DNA from: Chondrosia reniformis | Taxonomy: Eukaryota; Porifera; Demospongiae; Chondrillida; Chondrillidae | Length of the DNA stretch: 64,000 nt | NCBI GenBank assembly: GCA_947172415.1 | Contig: OX359200.1 | Coordinates: forward strand, 7,324,001-7,388,000 | Reading direction: 5' to 3' | In this document: piece by piece, positions 49,376 through 63,500 of the stretch | Layout: every line of letters begins with the position of its first letter | How positions within the stretch are numbered: the stretch's first letter is position 1 | Notes under the pieces: model-generated | Seen by the model: only the letters and a program-made list of their open reading frames with translations | What the model was told of the DNA's origin: nothing | The model's database searches: none | Program-made: the position numbers and the translations under genes

Positions 49376-50466
49376 ACTATACACCTCATAATTGCGTAAT
49401 AGTAAAAATGTCCGACCTTGAGTAGGTAGAACGCAAATTCAGTATTATGTATATAAATCTGATAAACTAGAGCGCTTTCAAAGATTTCTTATACACATGT
49501 ATATATACTTTGTAGTACTTGATTGTTGGTGAAGTAGTATTTTTCCATATAAACTATCTGGAAGCCGTTATAGTGAAATTTCGCCAATCGACAGCCAACG
49601 AAACTCCAAAGAAATAAAATTGGACCATACCGAACGCTACCATCCACGACGCTCAGAGGCCGGGATCGGTGGTAACGTTCAGCTTATCGAATCTGCCGAA
49701 GCAAATTACTACTGAGTTGAACTTTGGGTGTCACTTGCGTGAGAAGAACCAGTTCTTCTCGATATGGCCGACTCATATGAATCCTAAGATATCAGATGCC
49801 AATCCCACATTACGTGGAACCCCCCCGAAATCCGGATTATTGGTGAGCACGTCTCTATGGCACCAACCGATTAGGAGACAGCTTCAGAGTCTAAGCGCTA
49901 CCAACCCCTATGGGAACAGCTACCACCATAGGGATGTGTCCAGGTAGGCCTACTTTATAAGGTTTTGCGCTTCTATTTAAACAACAAAATTTCGAAAGAA
50001 AACGGTTGTGGTTGGCGCTATTCCATACTTAAGAATAGGGTATTTGCGAGAAAAATATAGTCCAAATATTTCAAGTTCATTACAGATCAAGGCATCGTTT
50101 TCAAGCAATTTTGCAGGTATACTCAGTATTTGTGGTCCATCTCGAAACTGGGAAAAATGGATAAAACCCTGTGGGTGTCTTCATAGGCCGAGGAGAGGAG
50201 CTTTTCTGGTCCCACGTAGAAACGATTTTAGCGAGAGGTGTTCCGATATCAACGTTTAATACTATAACAAGCCACACTCAATTTCAAGTGCTGTAAAACG
50301 ATAATGGCTGCATACATCTATATAGACATCTTCTGATAACTGTGTTTAAGGTGCCTCTATGGGTTTCTAGTTGCCCCATGCATGTAAAAACCTTTATAAC
50401 TTGAGGTGTTCCGATAATTTGCATAATATTATCGCACGATCTAAATACTATACTGTCTTGTACTAG
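49376..50466 (+). other. Satellite-embedded element, copy 3
   Basis: 1,091 bp; one extra t in atcgttttcaagc compared with the other copies. It shares with copy 4 the variants aaatatagtcc, ggagctttt, ataatggctgc and ccatagggatg. The 92-codon frame (49669-49947) is intact with one synonymous change (AGA to AGG). Confidence 0.85.
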
Positions 50467-53400
50467 TGTACATTTGGTGTTGTAACTCTATCAATAAAGC
50501 TTAAAGTTGGTGTAGTCACTCACAGACATGTATGAAACATTTCCAATGAGAATTTCAAATTTTTATAAATCTTCACATTTGCCCTATCTCTCACAATACA
50601 TTAATTTCGTATATCAGTATTTCAATGTACATTTGGTGCTTTAACCCTACCAAATGGAATGATGTGAAGCTTAAATTTGGTGTAGGCACTCACAGACATG
50701 TATGAAACATTGACAAGGAGGATTTGAAATTTTTAAAAATCTTTACATTTGCCCTATCTCTCACAATACATTAATTTCGTATATCAGTATTTCAATGTAC
50801 ATTTGGTGCTGTAACTCTACCAAATGGAATAATATGAAGCTTAAATTTGGTGTAGGCACTCACAGACATGTATGAAACATTTCCAATGAGGATTTGAAAT
50901 TTTTAAAAATCTTTACATTTGACCTATCTCTCACCATACATTAATTTCTTATATCAGTATTTCAATGTACATTTGGTGCTATAACTCTACCAAATGGAAT
51001 GATATGAAGTTTAATTTGGTGTAGGTACTCACAGACATGTATGAAACATTTACAAGGAGGATTTGAAATTTTTAAAAATCTTAACATTTGCCTTAACTCT
51101 CACAATACATTAATTTCGTATATGCTAATTTCAATGAAGATTTGGTGCTGTAACTCTACCAAATGGAATCATATGCAGCTTAAATTTGGTGTAGGCACTC
51201 ACAGACATGTATGAAACATTTCCAATGAGGATTTGAAATTTTCAAAAATCTTTACATTTGCCCTATATATCTCTAACAATACATTAATTTCGTATATCAG
51301 TATTTCAATGTACATTTGGTGCTTTAACTCTACCAAATGGAATGATGTGAAGCTTAAATTTGGTGTAGGCACTCACAGACATGTATAAAACATTTCCAAT
51401 GAGGATTTAAAAATTTTTTAAAAATCTTTACATTTGCCCTATCTCTCACAATACATTAATTTTGTATATCAGTATTTCAATGAACATTTGGTGCTGTATC
51501 TCTATCAAATGGAATCATATGAAGCTTAAATTTGGTGTAGGCACTCACAGACATGTATGAAACATTTCCAATGAGGATTTGAAATTTTCAAAAATCTTTA
51601 CATTTGCCCTATCTCTCACAATACATTAATTTCGTATATCAGTATTTCAATGTACATTTGGTGCTTTAACTCTACCAAATGGAATAATATGAACCTGAAA
51701 TTTGGTGTAGGCACTCACAGACATGTATGAAACATTTACAAGGAGGATTTGAAATTTTTAAAAATCTTTACATTTGCCTTATCTCTCACAATACATTAAT
51801 TTCGTATATGATAATTTCAATGAACATTTGGTGCTGTAACTCTACCAAATGGAATCATATGCAGCTTAAATTTGGTGTAGGCACTCACAGACATGTATGA
51901 AACATTTCCAATGAGGATTTGAAATTTTCAAAAATCTTTACATTTGCCCTATCTCTCACAATACATTAATTTCGTATATAATAATTTCAATGAACATTTG
52001 GTGCTGTATCTCTACCAAATGGAATCATATGAAGCTTAAATTTGGTATAGGCACTCACAGACATGTATGAAACATTTCCAAAGAGGATTTGAAATTTTCA
52101 AAAATCTTTACATTTGCCCTATCTCTAACAATACATTAATTTCGTATATCAGTATTTCAATGTACATTTGGTGCCATAACTCTACCAAATGGAATGATGT
52201 GAGGCTTAAATTTGGTGTAGGCACTCACAGACATGTATGAAACATTTCCAATGAGGATTTGAAATTTTTATAAATCTTTACATTTGACCTATCTCTCACA
52301 ATACATTAATTTCTTATATAAGTATTTCAATGAACATTTGGTGCTATAACTCTACCAAATGGAATAATATGAAGCTGAAATTTGGTGTAGGCACTCACAG
52401 ACATGTACGAAACATTTCCAATGAGGATTTGAAATTTTCAAAAATCTTTACATTTGCCCTATCTCTAACAATACATTAATTTCGTATATCAGTATTTCAA
52501 TGTACATTTGGTGCCATAACTCTACCAAATGGAATGATGTGAGGCTTAAATTTGGTGTAGGCACTCACAGACATGTATGAAACATTTTCAATGAGGATTT
52601 GAAATTTTTATAATTCTTTACATTTGACCTATCTCTCACAATACATTAATTTCTTATATAAGTATTTCAATGTACATTTGGTGCTATAACTCTACCAAAT
52701 GGAATAATATGAAGCTGAAATTTGGTGTAGGCACTCACAGACATGTACGAAACATTTCCAATGAGGATTTGAAATTTTCAAAAATCTTTACATTTGCCCT
52801 ATCTCTAACAATACATTAATTTCGTATATCAGTATTTCAATGTACATTTGGTGCCATAACTCTACCAAATGGAATGATGTGAGGCTTAAATTTGGTGTAG
52901 GCACTCACAGACATGTATGAAACATTTTCAATGAGGATTTGAAATTTTTATAAATCTTTACATTTGCCCTATCTCTCACAATACATTAATTTCTTATATA
53001 AGTATTTCAATGTACATTTGGTGCTATAACTCTACCAAATGGAATAATATGAAGCTGAAATTTGGTGTAGGCACTCACAGACATGTACGAAACATTTCCA
53101 ATGAGGATTTGAAATTTTCAAAAATCTTTACATTTGCCCTATCTCTCACAATACATTAATTTCGTATATCAGTATTTCAATGTACATTTGTCGCTATAAC
53201 TCTACCAAATGGAATCATATGTAGCTTAAATTTGGTGTAGGTTCTCACAGACATGTATGAAACATTTACAAGAAGGATTTGAAATTTTTAAAAATCTTTA
53301 CATTTGCCCTATCTCTCACAATACATTAATTTTGTATATCAGTATTTCAATGAACATTTGGTGATGTATCTCTATCAAATGGAATCATATGAAGCTTAAA

Positions 53401-56400
53401 TTTGGTGTAGGCACTCACAGACATGTATGAAACATTTCCAATGAGAATTTGAAATTTTCAAAAATCTTTACATTTGCCCTATCTCTCACAATACATTAAT
53501 TTTGTATATAATAATTTCAATGAACATTTGGTGCTGTATCTCTACCAAATGGAATCATATGAAGCTTAAATTTGGTATAGGCACTCACAGACATGTATGA
53601 AACATTTCCAATGAGGATTTGAAATTTTCAAAAATCTTTACATTTGCCCTATCTCTAACAATACATTAATTTCGTATATCAGTATTTCAATGAACATTTG
53701 GTGCTATAACTCTACCAAATGGAATCATATGTAGCTTAAATTTGGTGTAGGCACTCACAGACATGTATGAAACATTTCCAATGATAATTTCAAATTTTTA
53801 TAAATCTTTACATTTGCCCTATCTTTCACAATACATTAATTTCGTACATCAGTATTTCAATGTACATTTGGTGCTATAACTCTATCAAATGGTATCATAT
53901 GAAGCTTAAATTTGGTGGAGGCACTCACAGACATGTATGAAACATTTCCAATGAGAATTTCAAATTTTTATAAATCTTTACATTTGCCCTATCTTTCACA
54001 ATACATTAATTTCGTATATCAGTATTTCAATGTACATTTGGTGCTATAACTCTATCAAATGGTATCATATGAAGCTTAAATTTGGTGGAGGCACTCACAG
54101 ACATGTATGAAACATTTCCAATGAGGATTTGAAATTTTCAAAAATCTTTACATTTGACCTATCTCTCACAATACATTAATTTTGTATATCAGTATTTCAA
54201 TGAACATTTGGTGCTGTATCTCTATCAAATGGAATCATATGAAGCTTAAATTTGGTGTAGGCACTCACAGACATGTATGAAACATTTCCAATGAGGATTT
54301 GAAATTTTCAAAAATCTTTACATTTGCCCTATCTCTCACAATACATTAATTTCGTATATCAGTATTTCAATGTACATTTGGTGCTTTAACTCTACCAAAT
54401 GGAATAATATGAACCTGAAATTTGGTGTAGGCACTCACAGACATGTATGAAACATTTACAAGGAGGATTTGAAATTTTCAAAAATCTTTACATTTGCCCT
54501 ATCTCTAACAATACATTAATTTCGTATATCAGTATTTCAATGAACATTTGGTGCTATAACTCTACCAAATGGAATCCTTTGTAGCTTAAATTTGGTGTAG
54601 GCACTCACAGACATGTATGAAACATTTCCAATGAGAATTTCAAATTTTTATAAATCTTTACATTTGCCCTATCTTTCACAATACATTAATTTCGTATATC
54701 AGTATTTCAATGTACATTTGGTGCTATAACTCTATCAAATGGTATCATATGAAGCTTAAATTTGGTGGAGGCACTCACAGACATGTATGAAACATTTCCA
54801 ATGAGGATTTGAAATTTTCAAAAATCTTTACATTTGCCCTATCTCTCACAATACATTAATTTTGTATATCAGTATTTCAATGAACATTTGGTGCTGTATC
54901 TCTATCAAATGGAATCATATGAAGCTTAAATTTGGTGTAGGCACTCACAGACATGTATGAAACATTTCCAATGAGGATTTGAAATTTTCAAAAATCTTTA
55001 CATTTGCCCTATCTCTAACAATACATTAATTTCGTATATCAGTATTTCAATGAACATTTGGTGCTATAACTCTACCAAATGGAATCCTTTGTAGCTTAAA
55101 TTTGGTGTAGGCACTCACAGACATGTATGAAACATTTCCAATGAGAATTTCAAATTTTTATAAATCTTTACATTTGCCCTATCTTTCACAATACATTAAT
55201 TTCGTATATCAGTATTTCAATGTACATTTGGTGCTATAACTCTATCAAATGGTATCATATGAAGCTTAAATTTGGTGGAGGCACTCACAGACATGTATGA
55301 AACATTTCCAATGAGGATTTGAAATTTTCAAAAATCTTTACATTTGCCCTATCTCTCACAATACATTAATTTTGTATATCAGTATTTCAATGAACATTTG
55401 GTGATGTATCTCTATCAAATGGAATCATATGAAGCTTAAATTTGGTGTAGGCACTCACAGACATGTATGAAACATTTCCAATGAGAATTTGAAATTTTCA
55501 AAAATCTTTACATTTGCCCTATCTCTCACAATACATTAATTTTGTATATAATAATTTCAATGAACATTTGGTGCTGTATCTCTACCAAATGGAATCATAT
55601 GAAGCTTAAATTTGGTATAGGCACTCACAGACATGTATGAAACATTTCCAATGAGGATTTGAAATTTTCAAAAATCTTTACATTTGCCCTATCTCTAACA
55701 ATACATTAATTTCGTATATCAGTATTTCAATGAACATTTGGTGCTATAACTCTACCAAATGGAATCATATGTAGCTTAAATTTGGTGTAGGCACTCACAG
55801 ACATGTATGAAACATTTCCAATGATAATTTCAAATTTTTATAAATCTTTACATTTGCCCTATCTTTCACAATACATTAATTTCGTACATCAGTATTTCAA
55901 TGTACATTTGGTGCTATAACTCTATCAAATGGTATCATATGAAGCTTAAATTTGGTGGAGGCACTCACAGACATGTATGAAACATTTCCAATGAGAATTT
56001 CAAATTTTTATAAATCTTTACATTTGCCCTATCTTTCACAATACATTAATTTCGTATATCAGTATTTCAATGTACATTTGGTGCTATAACTCTATCAAAT
56101 GGTATCATATGAAGCTTAAATTTGGTGGAGGCACTCACAGACATGTATGAAACATTTCCAATGAGGATTTGAAATTTTCAAAAATCTTTACATTTGACCT
56201 ATCTCTCACAATACATTAATTTTGTATATCAGTATTTCAATGAACATTTGGTGCTGTATCTCTATCAAATGGAATCATATGAAGCTTAAATTTGGTGTAG
56301 GCACTCACAGACATGTATGAAACATTTCCAATGAGGATTTGAAATTTTCAAAAATCTTTACATTTGCCCTATCTCTCACAATACATTAATTTCGTATATC

Positions 56401-59400
56401 AGTATTTCAATGTACATTTGGTGCTTTAACTCTACCAAATGGAATAATATGAACCTGAAATTTGGTGTAGGCACTCACAGACATGTATGAAACATTTACA
56501 AGGAGGATTTGAAATTTTCAAAAATCTTTACATTTGCCCTATCTCTAACAATACATTAATTTCGTATATCAGTATTTCAATGAACATTTGGTGCTATAAC
56601 TCTACCAAATGGAATCCTTTGTAGCTTAAATTTGGTGTAGGCACTCACAGACATGTATGAAACATTTCCAATGAGAATTTCAAATTTTTATAAATCTTTA
56701 CATTTGCCCTATCTTTCACAATACATTAATTTCGTATATCAGTATTTCAATGTACATTTGGTGCTATAACTCTATCAAATGGTATCATATGAAGCTTAAA
56801 TTTGGTGGAGGCACTCACAGACATGTATGAAACATTTCCAATGAGGATTTGAAATTTTCAAAAATCTTTACATTTGCCCTATCTCTCACAATACATTAAT
56901 TTTGTATATCAGTATTTCAATGAACATTTGGTGCTGTATCTCTATCAAATGGAATCATATGAAGCTTAAATTTGGTGTAGGCACTCACAGACATGTATGA
57001 AACATTTCCAATGAGGATTTGAAATTTTCAAAAATCTTTACATTTGCCCTATCTCTAACAATACATTAATTTCGTATATCAGTATTTCAATGAACATTTG
57101 GTGCTATAACTCTACCAAATGGAATCCTTTGTAGCTTAAATTTGGTGTAGGCACTCACAGACATGTATGAAACATTTCCAATGAGAATTTCAAATTTTTA
57201 TAAATCTTTACATTTGCCCTATCTTTCACAATACATTAATTTCGTATATCAGTATTTCAATGTACATTTGGTGCTATAACTCTATCAAATGGTATCATAT
57301 GAAGCTTAAATTTGGTGGAGGCACTCACAGACATGTATGAAACATTTCCAATGAGGATTTGAAATTTTCAAAAATCTTTACATTTGCCCTATCTCTCACA
57401 ATACATTAATTTCGTATATCAGTATTTCAATGTACATTTGGTGCTTTAACTCTACCAAATGGAATAATATGAACCTGAAATTTGGTGTAGGCACTCACAG
57501 ACATGTATGAAACATTTACAAGGAGGATTTGAAATTTTCAAAAATCTTTACATTTGCCCTATCTCTAACAATACATTAATTTTGTATATCAGTATTTCAA
57601 TGAACATTTGGTGCTGTATCTCTATCAAATGGAATCATATGAAGCTTAAATTTGGTGTAGGCACTCACAGACATGTATGAAACATTTCCAATGAGAATTT
57701 CAAATTTTTATAAATCTTTACATTTGCCCTATCTTTCACAATACATTAATTTCGTATATCAGTATTTCAATGTACATTTGGTGCTATAACTCTATCAAAT
57801 GGTATCATATGAAGCTTAACTTGGTGGAGGCACTCACAGACATGTATGAAACATTTCCAATGAGGATTTGAAATTTTTAAAAATCTTTACATTTGCCCTA
57901 TCTCTCACAATACATTAATTTTGTATATCAGTATTTCAATGAACATTTGGTGCTGTATCTCTATCAAATGGAATCATATGAAGCTTAAATTTGGTGTAGG
58001 CACTCACAGACATGTATGAAACATTTCCAATGAGGATTTGAAATTTTCAAAAATCTTTACATTTGCCCTATCTCTCACAACACATTAATTTCGTATATCA
58101 GTATTTCAATGTACATTTGGTGCTTTAACTCTACCAAATGGAATAATATGAACCTGAAATTTGGTGTAGGCACTCACAGACATGTATGAAACATTTACAA
58201 GGAGGATTTGAAATTTTCAAAAATCTTTACATTTGCCCTATCTCTAACAATACATTAATTTCGTATATCAGTATTTCAATGAACATTTGGTGCTATAACT
58301 CTACCAAATGGAATCCTTTGTAGCTTAAATTTGGTGTAGGCACTCACAGACATGTATGAAACATTTCCAATGAGAATTTCAAATTTTTATAAATCTTTAC
58401 ATTTGCCCTATCTTTCACAATACATTAATTTCGTATATCAGTATTTCAATGTACATTTGGTGCTATAACTCTATCAAATGGTATCATATGAAGCTTAAAT
58501 TTGGTGGAGGCACTCACAGACATGTATGAAACATTTCCAATGAGGATTTGAAATTTTCAAAAATCTTTACATTTGCCCTATCTCTCACAATACATTAATT
58601 TCGTATATGATAATTTTAATGAACATTTGGTGCTTTAACTCTACCAAATGGAATGATATGAAGCTTAAATTTGGTGTAGGCACTCACAGACATGTATGAA
58701 ACATTTCCAAGGAGGATTTGAAATTTTCAAAAATCTTTACATTTGCCCTATCTCTCACAATACATTAATTTCGTATATAATAATTTCAATGAACATTTGG
58801 TGCTGTATCTCTACCAAATGGAATCATATGAAGCTTAAATTTGGTATAGGCACTCACAGACATGTATGAAACATTTCCAATGAGAATTTCAAATTTTCAT
58901 AAATGTTTATATTTGCCCTATCTCTCACAATATATTAATTTCGTATATGATAATTTTAATGAACATTTGGTGCTGTAACTCTACCAAATGGAATGATATG
59001 AAGCTTAAATTTGGTGTAAGCACTCACAGACATGTATGAAACATTTACAAGGAGGATTTGAAATTTTCAAAAATCTTTACATTTGCCCTATCTCTCACAA
59101 TACATTAATTTCTTATATCAGTATTTCAATGTACATTTGGTGCTATAACTCTACCAAATGGAATGATATGAAGCTTAAATTTGGTGTAGGTACTCACAGA
59201 CATGTATGAAACATTTACAATGAGGATTTGAAATTTTTAAAAATCTTTACATTTGCCCTATCTCTCACAATACATTAATTTCTTATATTATAATTTCAAT
59301 GAACATTTGGTGCTGTAACTATACCAAATGAAATGATATGAAGCTTAAACTCACAGACATGTATGAAACATTTCCAATAAGGTTTTAAAATTTTAATGTC

Positions 59401-59436
59401 TACCAAAATTTACCTTATATCGCCATGCATTAAACT
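50467..59436. repeat. 170-bp satellite array with exact 2,040-bp (12-mer) duplication
   Basis: About 53 monomers. The rare variant ggtgatgtatc occurs at 53361 and 55401, exactly 2,040 bp apart. Reading line by line, about 53,290-55,370 and 55,330-57,410 are the same sequence at this offset. A six-monomer (1,020-bp) step recurs after 56.4 kb (ggtgctttaac with gaacctgaaa at 56421 and 57441). Confidence 0.93.
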
Positions 59437-60526
59437 ACTATACACCTCATAATTGCGTAATAGTAAAAATGTCCGACCTTGAGTAGGTAGAACGCAAATT
59501 CAGTATTATGTATATGAATCTGATAAACTAGAGCGCTTTCAAAGATTTCTTATACACATGTATATACACTTTGTAGTACTTGATTGTTGGTGAAGTAGTA
59601 TCTTTCCATATAAACTATCTGGAAGCCGTTATAGTGAAATTTCGCCAATCGACAGCCAACGAAACTCCAAAGAAATAAAATTGGACCATACCGAACGCTA
59701 CCATCCACGACGCTCAGAGGCCGGGATCGGTGGTAACGTTCAGCTTATCGAATCTGCCGAAGCAAATTACTACTGAGTTGAACTTTGGGTGTCACTTGCG
59801 TGAGAAGAACCAGTTCTTCTCGATATGGCCGACTCATATGAATCCTAAGATATCAGATGCCAATCCCACATTACGTGGAACCCCCCCGAAATCCGGATTA
59901 TTGGTGAGCACGTCTCTATGGCACCAACCGATTAGGAGACAGCTTCAGAGTCTAAGCGCTACCAACCCCTATGGGAACAGCTACCACCATAGGGATGTGT
60001 CCAGGTAGGCCTACTTTATAAGGTTTTGCGCTTCTATTTAAACAACAAAATTTCGAAAGAAAACGGTTGTGGTTGGCGCTATTCCATACTTAAGAATAGG
60101 GTATTTGCGAGAAAAATATAGTCCAAATATTTCAAGTTCATTACAGATCAAGGCATCGTTTCAAGCAATTTTGCAGGTATACTCAGTATTTGTGGTCCAT
60201 CTCGAAACTGGGAAAAATGGATAAAACCCTGTGGGTGTCTTCATAGGCCGAGGAGAGGAGCTTTTCTGGTCCCACGTAGAAACGATTTTAGCGAGAGGTG
60301 TTCCGATATCAACGTTTAATACTATAACCAGCCACACTCAATTTCAAGTGCTGTAAAACGATAATGGCTGCATACATCTATATAGACATCTTCTGATAAC
60401 TGTGTTTAAGGTGCCTCTATGGGTTTCTAGTTGCCCCATGCATGTAAAAACCTTTATAACTTGAGGTGTTCCGATAATTTGCATAATATTATCGCTCAAT
60501 CTAAATACTATACTGTCTTGTACTAG
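59437..60526 (+). other. Satellite-embedded 1,090-bp element, copy 4
   Basis: Shares the copy-3 variants but lacks its extra t. Its own changes include ataaccagcc and atcgctcaat near the 3' end. The 92-codon frame is at 59730-60008 and intact. The satellite beginning after it has the same truncated first monomer (ctctatcaataaagcttaaagttgg) as after copy 3. Confidence 0.85.
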
Positions 60527-63500
60527 TGTACATTTGGTGCTGTAACTCTATCAATAAAGCTTAAAGTTGGTGTAGGGACTCACAGACATGTATGAAACAT
60601 TTCCAATGAGAATTTCAAATTTTTATAAATCTTTACATTTGCCCTATCTCTCACAATACATTAATTTCGTATATGATAATTTCAATGAACATTTGGTGCT
60701 ATAACTCTACTAAATGGAATCATATGAAGCTTAAATTTGGTGTAGGCACTCACAGACATGTATGAAACATTTACAATGAGGATTTGAAATTTTCAAAAAT
60801 CTTTACATTTGACCTATCTCTAACAATACATTAATTTCGTATATCAGTATTTCAATGTACATTTGGTGCTTTAACTCTACCAAATGGAATAATATGAACC
60901 TGAAATTTGGTGTAGGCACTCACAGACATGTATGAAACATTTCCAATGAGGATTTGAAATTTTTAAAAATCTTTACATTTGCCCTATCTCTCACAATACA
61001 TTAATTTCGTATATCAGTATTTCAATGTACATTTGGTGCTATAACTCTACCAAATGGAATGATGTGAAGCTTAAATTTGGTGTAGGCACTCACAGACATG
61101 TATGAAACATTTTCAATGAGGAATTGAAATTTTTATAAATCTTTACATTTGACCTATCTCTCTCCATACATTAATTTCTTATATCAGTATTTCAATGTAC
61201 ATTTGGTGCTATAACTCTACCAAATGGAATGATATGAAGTTTAATTTGGTGTAGGCATTCGCAGACATGTATGAAACATTTCCAATGAGGATTTGAAATT
61301 TTCAAAAATCTTTACATTTGCCCTATCTCTCACAATACATTAATTTCGTATATCAGTATTTCAATGTACATTTGGCGCTATAACTCTACCAAATGGAATC
61401 ATATGTAGCTTAAATTTGGTGTAGGTACTCACAGACATGTATGAAACATTTACAAGGAGGATTTGAAATTTTCAAAAATCTTTACATTTGCCCTATCTCT
61501 CACAATACATTAATTTCGTATATGATAATTTCAATGAACATTTGGTGCTATAACTCTACTAAATGGAATCATATGAAGCTTAAATTTGGTGTAGGCACTC
61601 ACAGACATGTATGAAACATTTACAATGAGGATTTGAAATTTTCAAAAATCTTTACATTTGACCTATCTCTCACAATACATTAATTTCGTATATCAGTATT
61701 TCAATGTACATTTGGTGCTTTAACTCTACCAAATGGAATAATATGAAGCTTAAATTTGGTGTAGGCACTCACAGACATGTATGAAACATTTCCAATGAGG
61801 ATTTGAAATTTTTAAAAATCTTTACATTTGACCTATCTCTCACAATACATTAATTTCGTATATCAGTATTTCAATGTACATTTGGTGCTATAACTCTACC
61901 AAATGGAATGATGTGAAGCTGAAATTTGGTGTAGGCACTCACAGACATGTATGAAACATTTTCAATGAGGAATTGAAATTTTTATAAATCTTTACATTTG
62001 ACCTATCTCTCACCATACATTAATTTCTTATATCAGTATTTCAATGTACATTTGGTGCTATAACTCTACCAAATGGAATGATATGTAGCTTAAATTTGGT
62101 GTAGGCACTCACAGACATGTATGAAACATTTCCAATGATAATTTCAAATTTTTATAAATCTTTACATTTGCCCTATCTTTCACAATACATTAATTTCGTA
62201 CATCAGTATTTCAATGTACATTTGGTGCTATAACTCTATCAAATGGTATCATATGAAGCTTAAATTTGGTGGAGGCACTCACAGACATGTATGAAACATT
62301 TCCAATGAGAATTTCAAATTTTTATAAATCTTTACATTTGCCCTATCTTTCACAATACATTAATTTCGTATATCAGTATTTCAATGTACATTTGGTGCTA
62401 TAACTCTATCAAATGGTATCATATGAAGCTTAAATTTGGTGGAGGCACTCACAGACATGTATGAAACATTTCCAATGAGGATTTGAAATTTTCAAAAATC
62501 TTTACATTTGACCTATCTCTCACAATACATTAATTTTGTATATCAGTATTTCAATGAACATTTGGTGCTGTATCTCTATCAAATGGAATCATATGAAGCT
62601 TAAATTTGGTGTAGGCACTCACAGACATGTATGAAACATTTCCAATGAGGATTTGAAATTTTCAAAAATCTTTACATTTGCCCTATCTCTCACAATACAT
62701 TAATTTCGTATATCAGTATTTCAATGTACATTTGGTGCTTTAACTCTACCAAATGGAATAATATGAACCTGAAATTTGGTGTAGGCACTCACAGACATGT
62801 ATGAAACATTTACAAGGAGGATTTGAAATTTTCAAAAATCTTTACATTTGCCCTATCTCTAACAATACATTAATTTCGTATATCAGTATTTCAATGAACA
62901 TTTGGTGCTATAACTCTACCAAATGGAATCCTTTGTAGCTTAAATTTGGTGTAGGCACTCACAGACATGTATGAAACATTTCCAATGAGAATTTCAAATT
63001 TTTATAAATCTTTACATTTGCCCTATCTTTCACAATACATTAATTTCGTATATCAGTATTTCAATGTACATTTGGTGCTATAACTCTATCAAATGGTATC
63101 ATATGAAGCTTAAATTTGGTGGAGGCACTCACAGACATGTATGAAACATTTCCAATGAGGATTTGAAATTTTCAAAAATCTTTACATTTGCCCTATCTCT
63201 CACAATACATTAATTTTGTATATCAGTATTTCAATGAACATTTGGTGCTGTATCTCTATCAAATGGAATCATATGAAGCTTAAATTTGGTGTAGGCACTC
63301 ACAGACATGTATGAAACATTTCCAATGAGGATTTGAAATTTTCAAAAATCTTTACATTTGCCCTATCTCTAACAATACATTAATTTCGTATATCAGTATT
63401 TCAATGAACATTTGGTGCTATAACTCTACCAAATGGAATCCTTTGTAGCTTAAATTTGGTGTAGGCACTCACAGACATGTATGAAACATTTCCAATGAGA

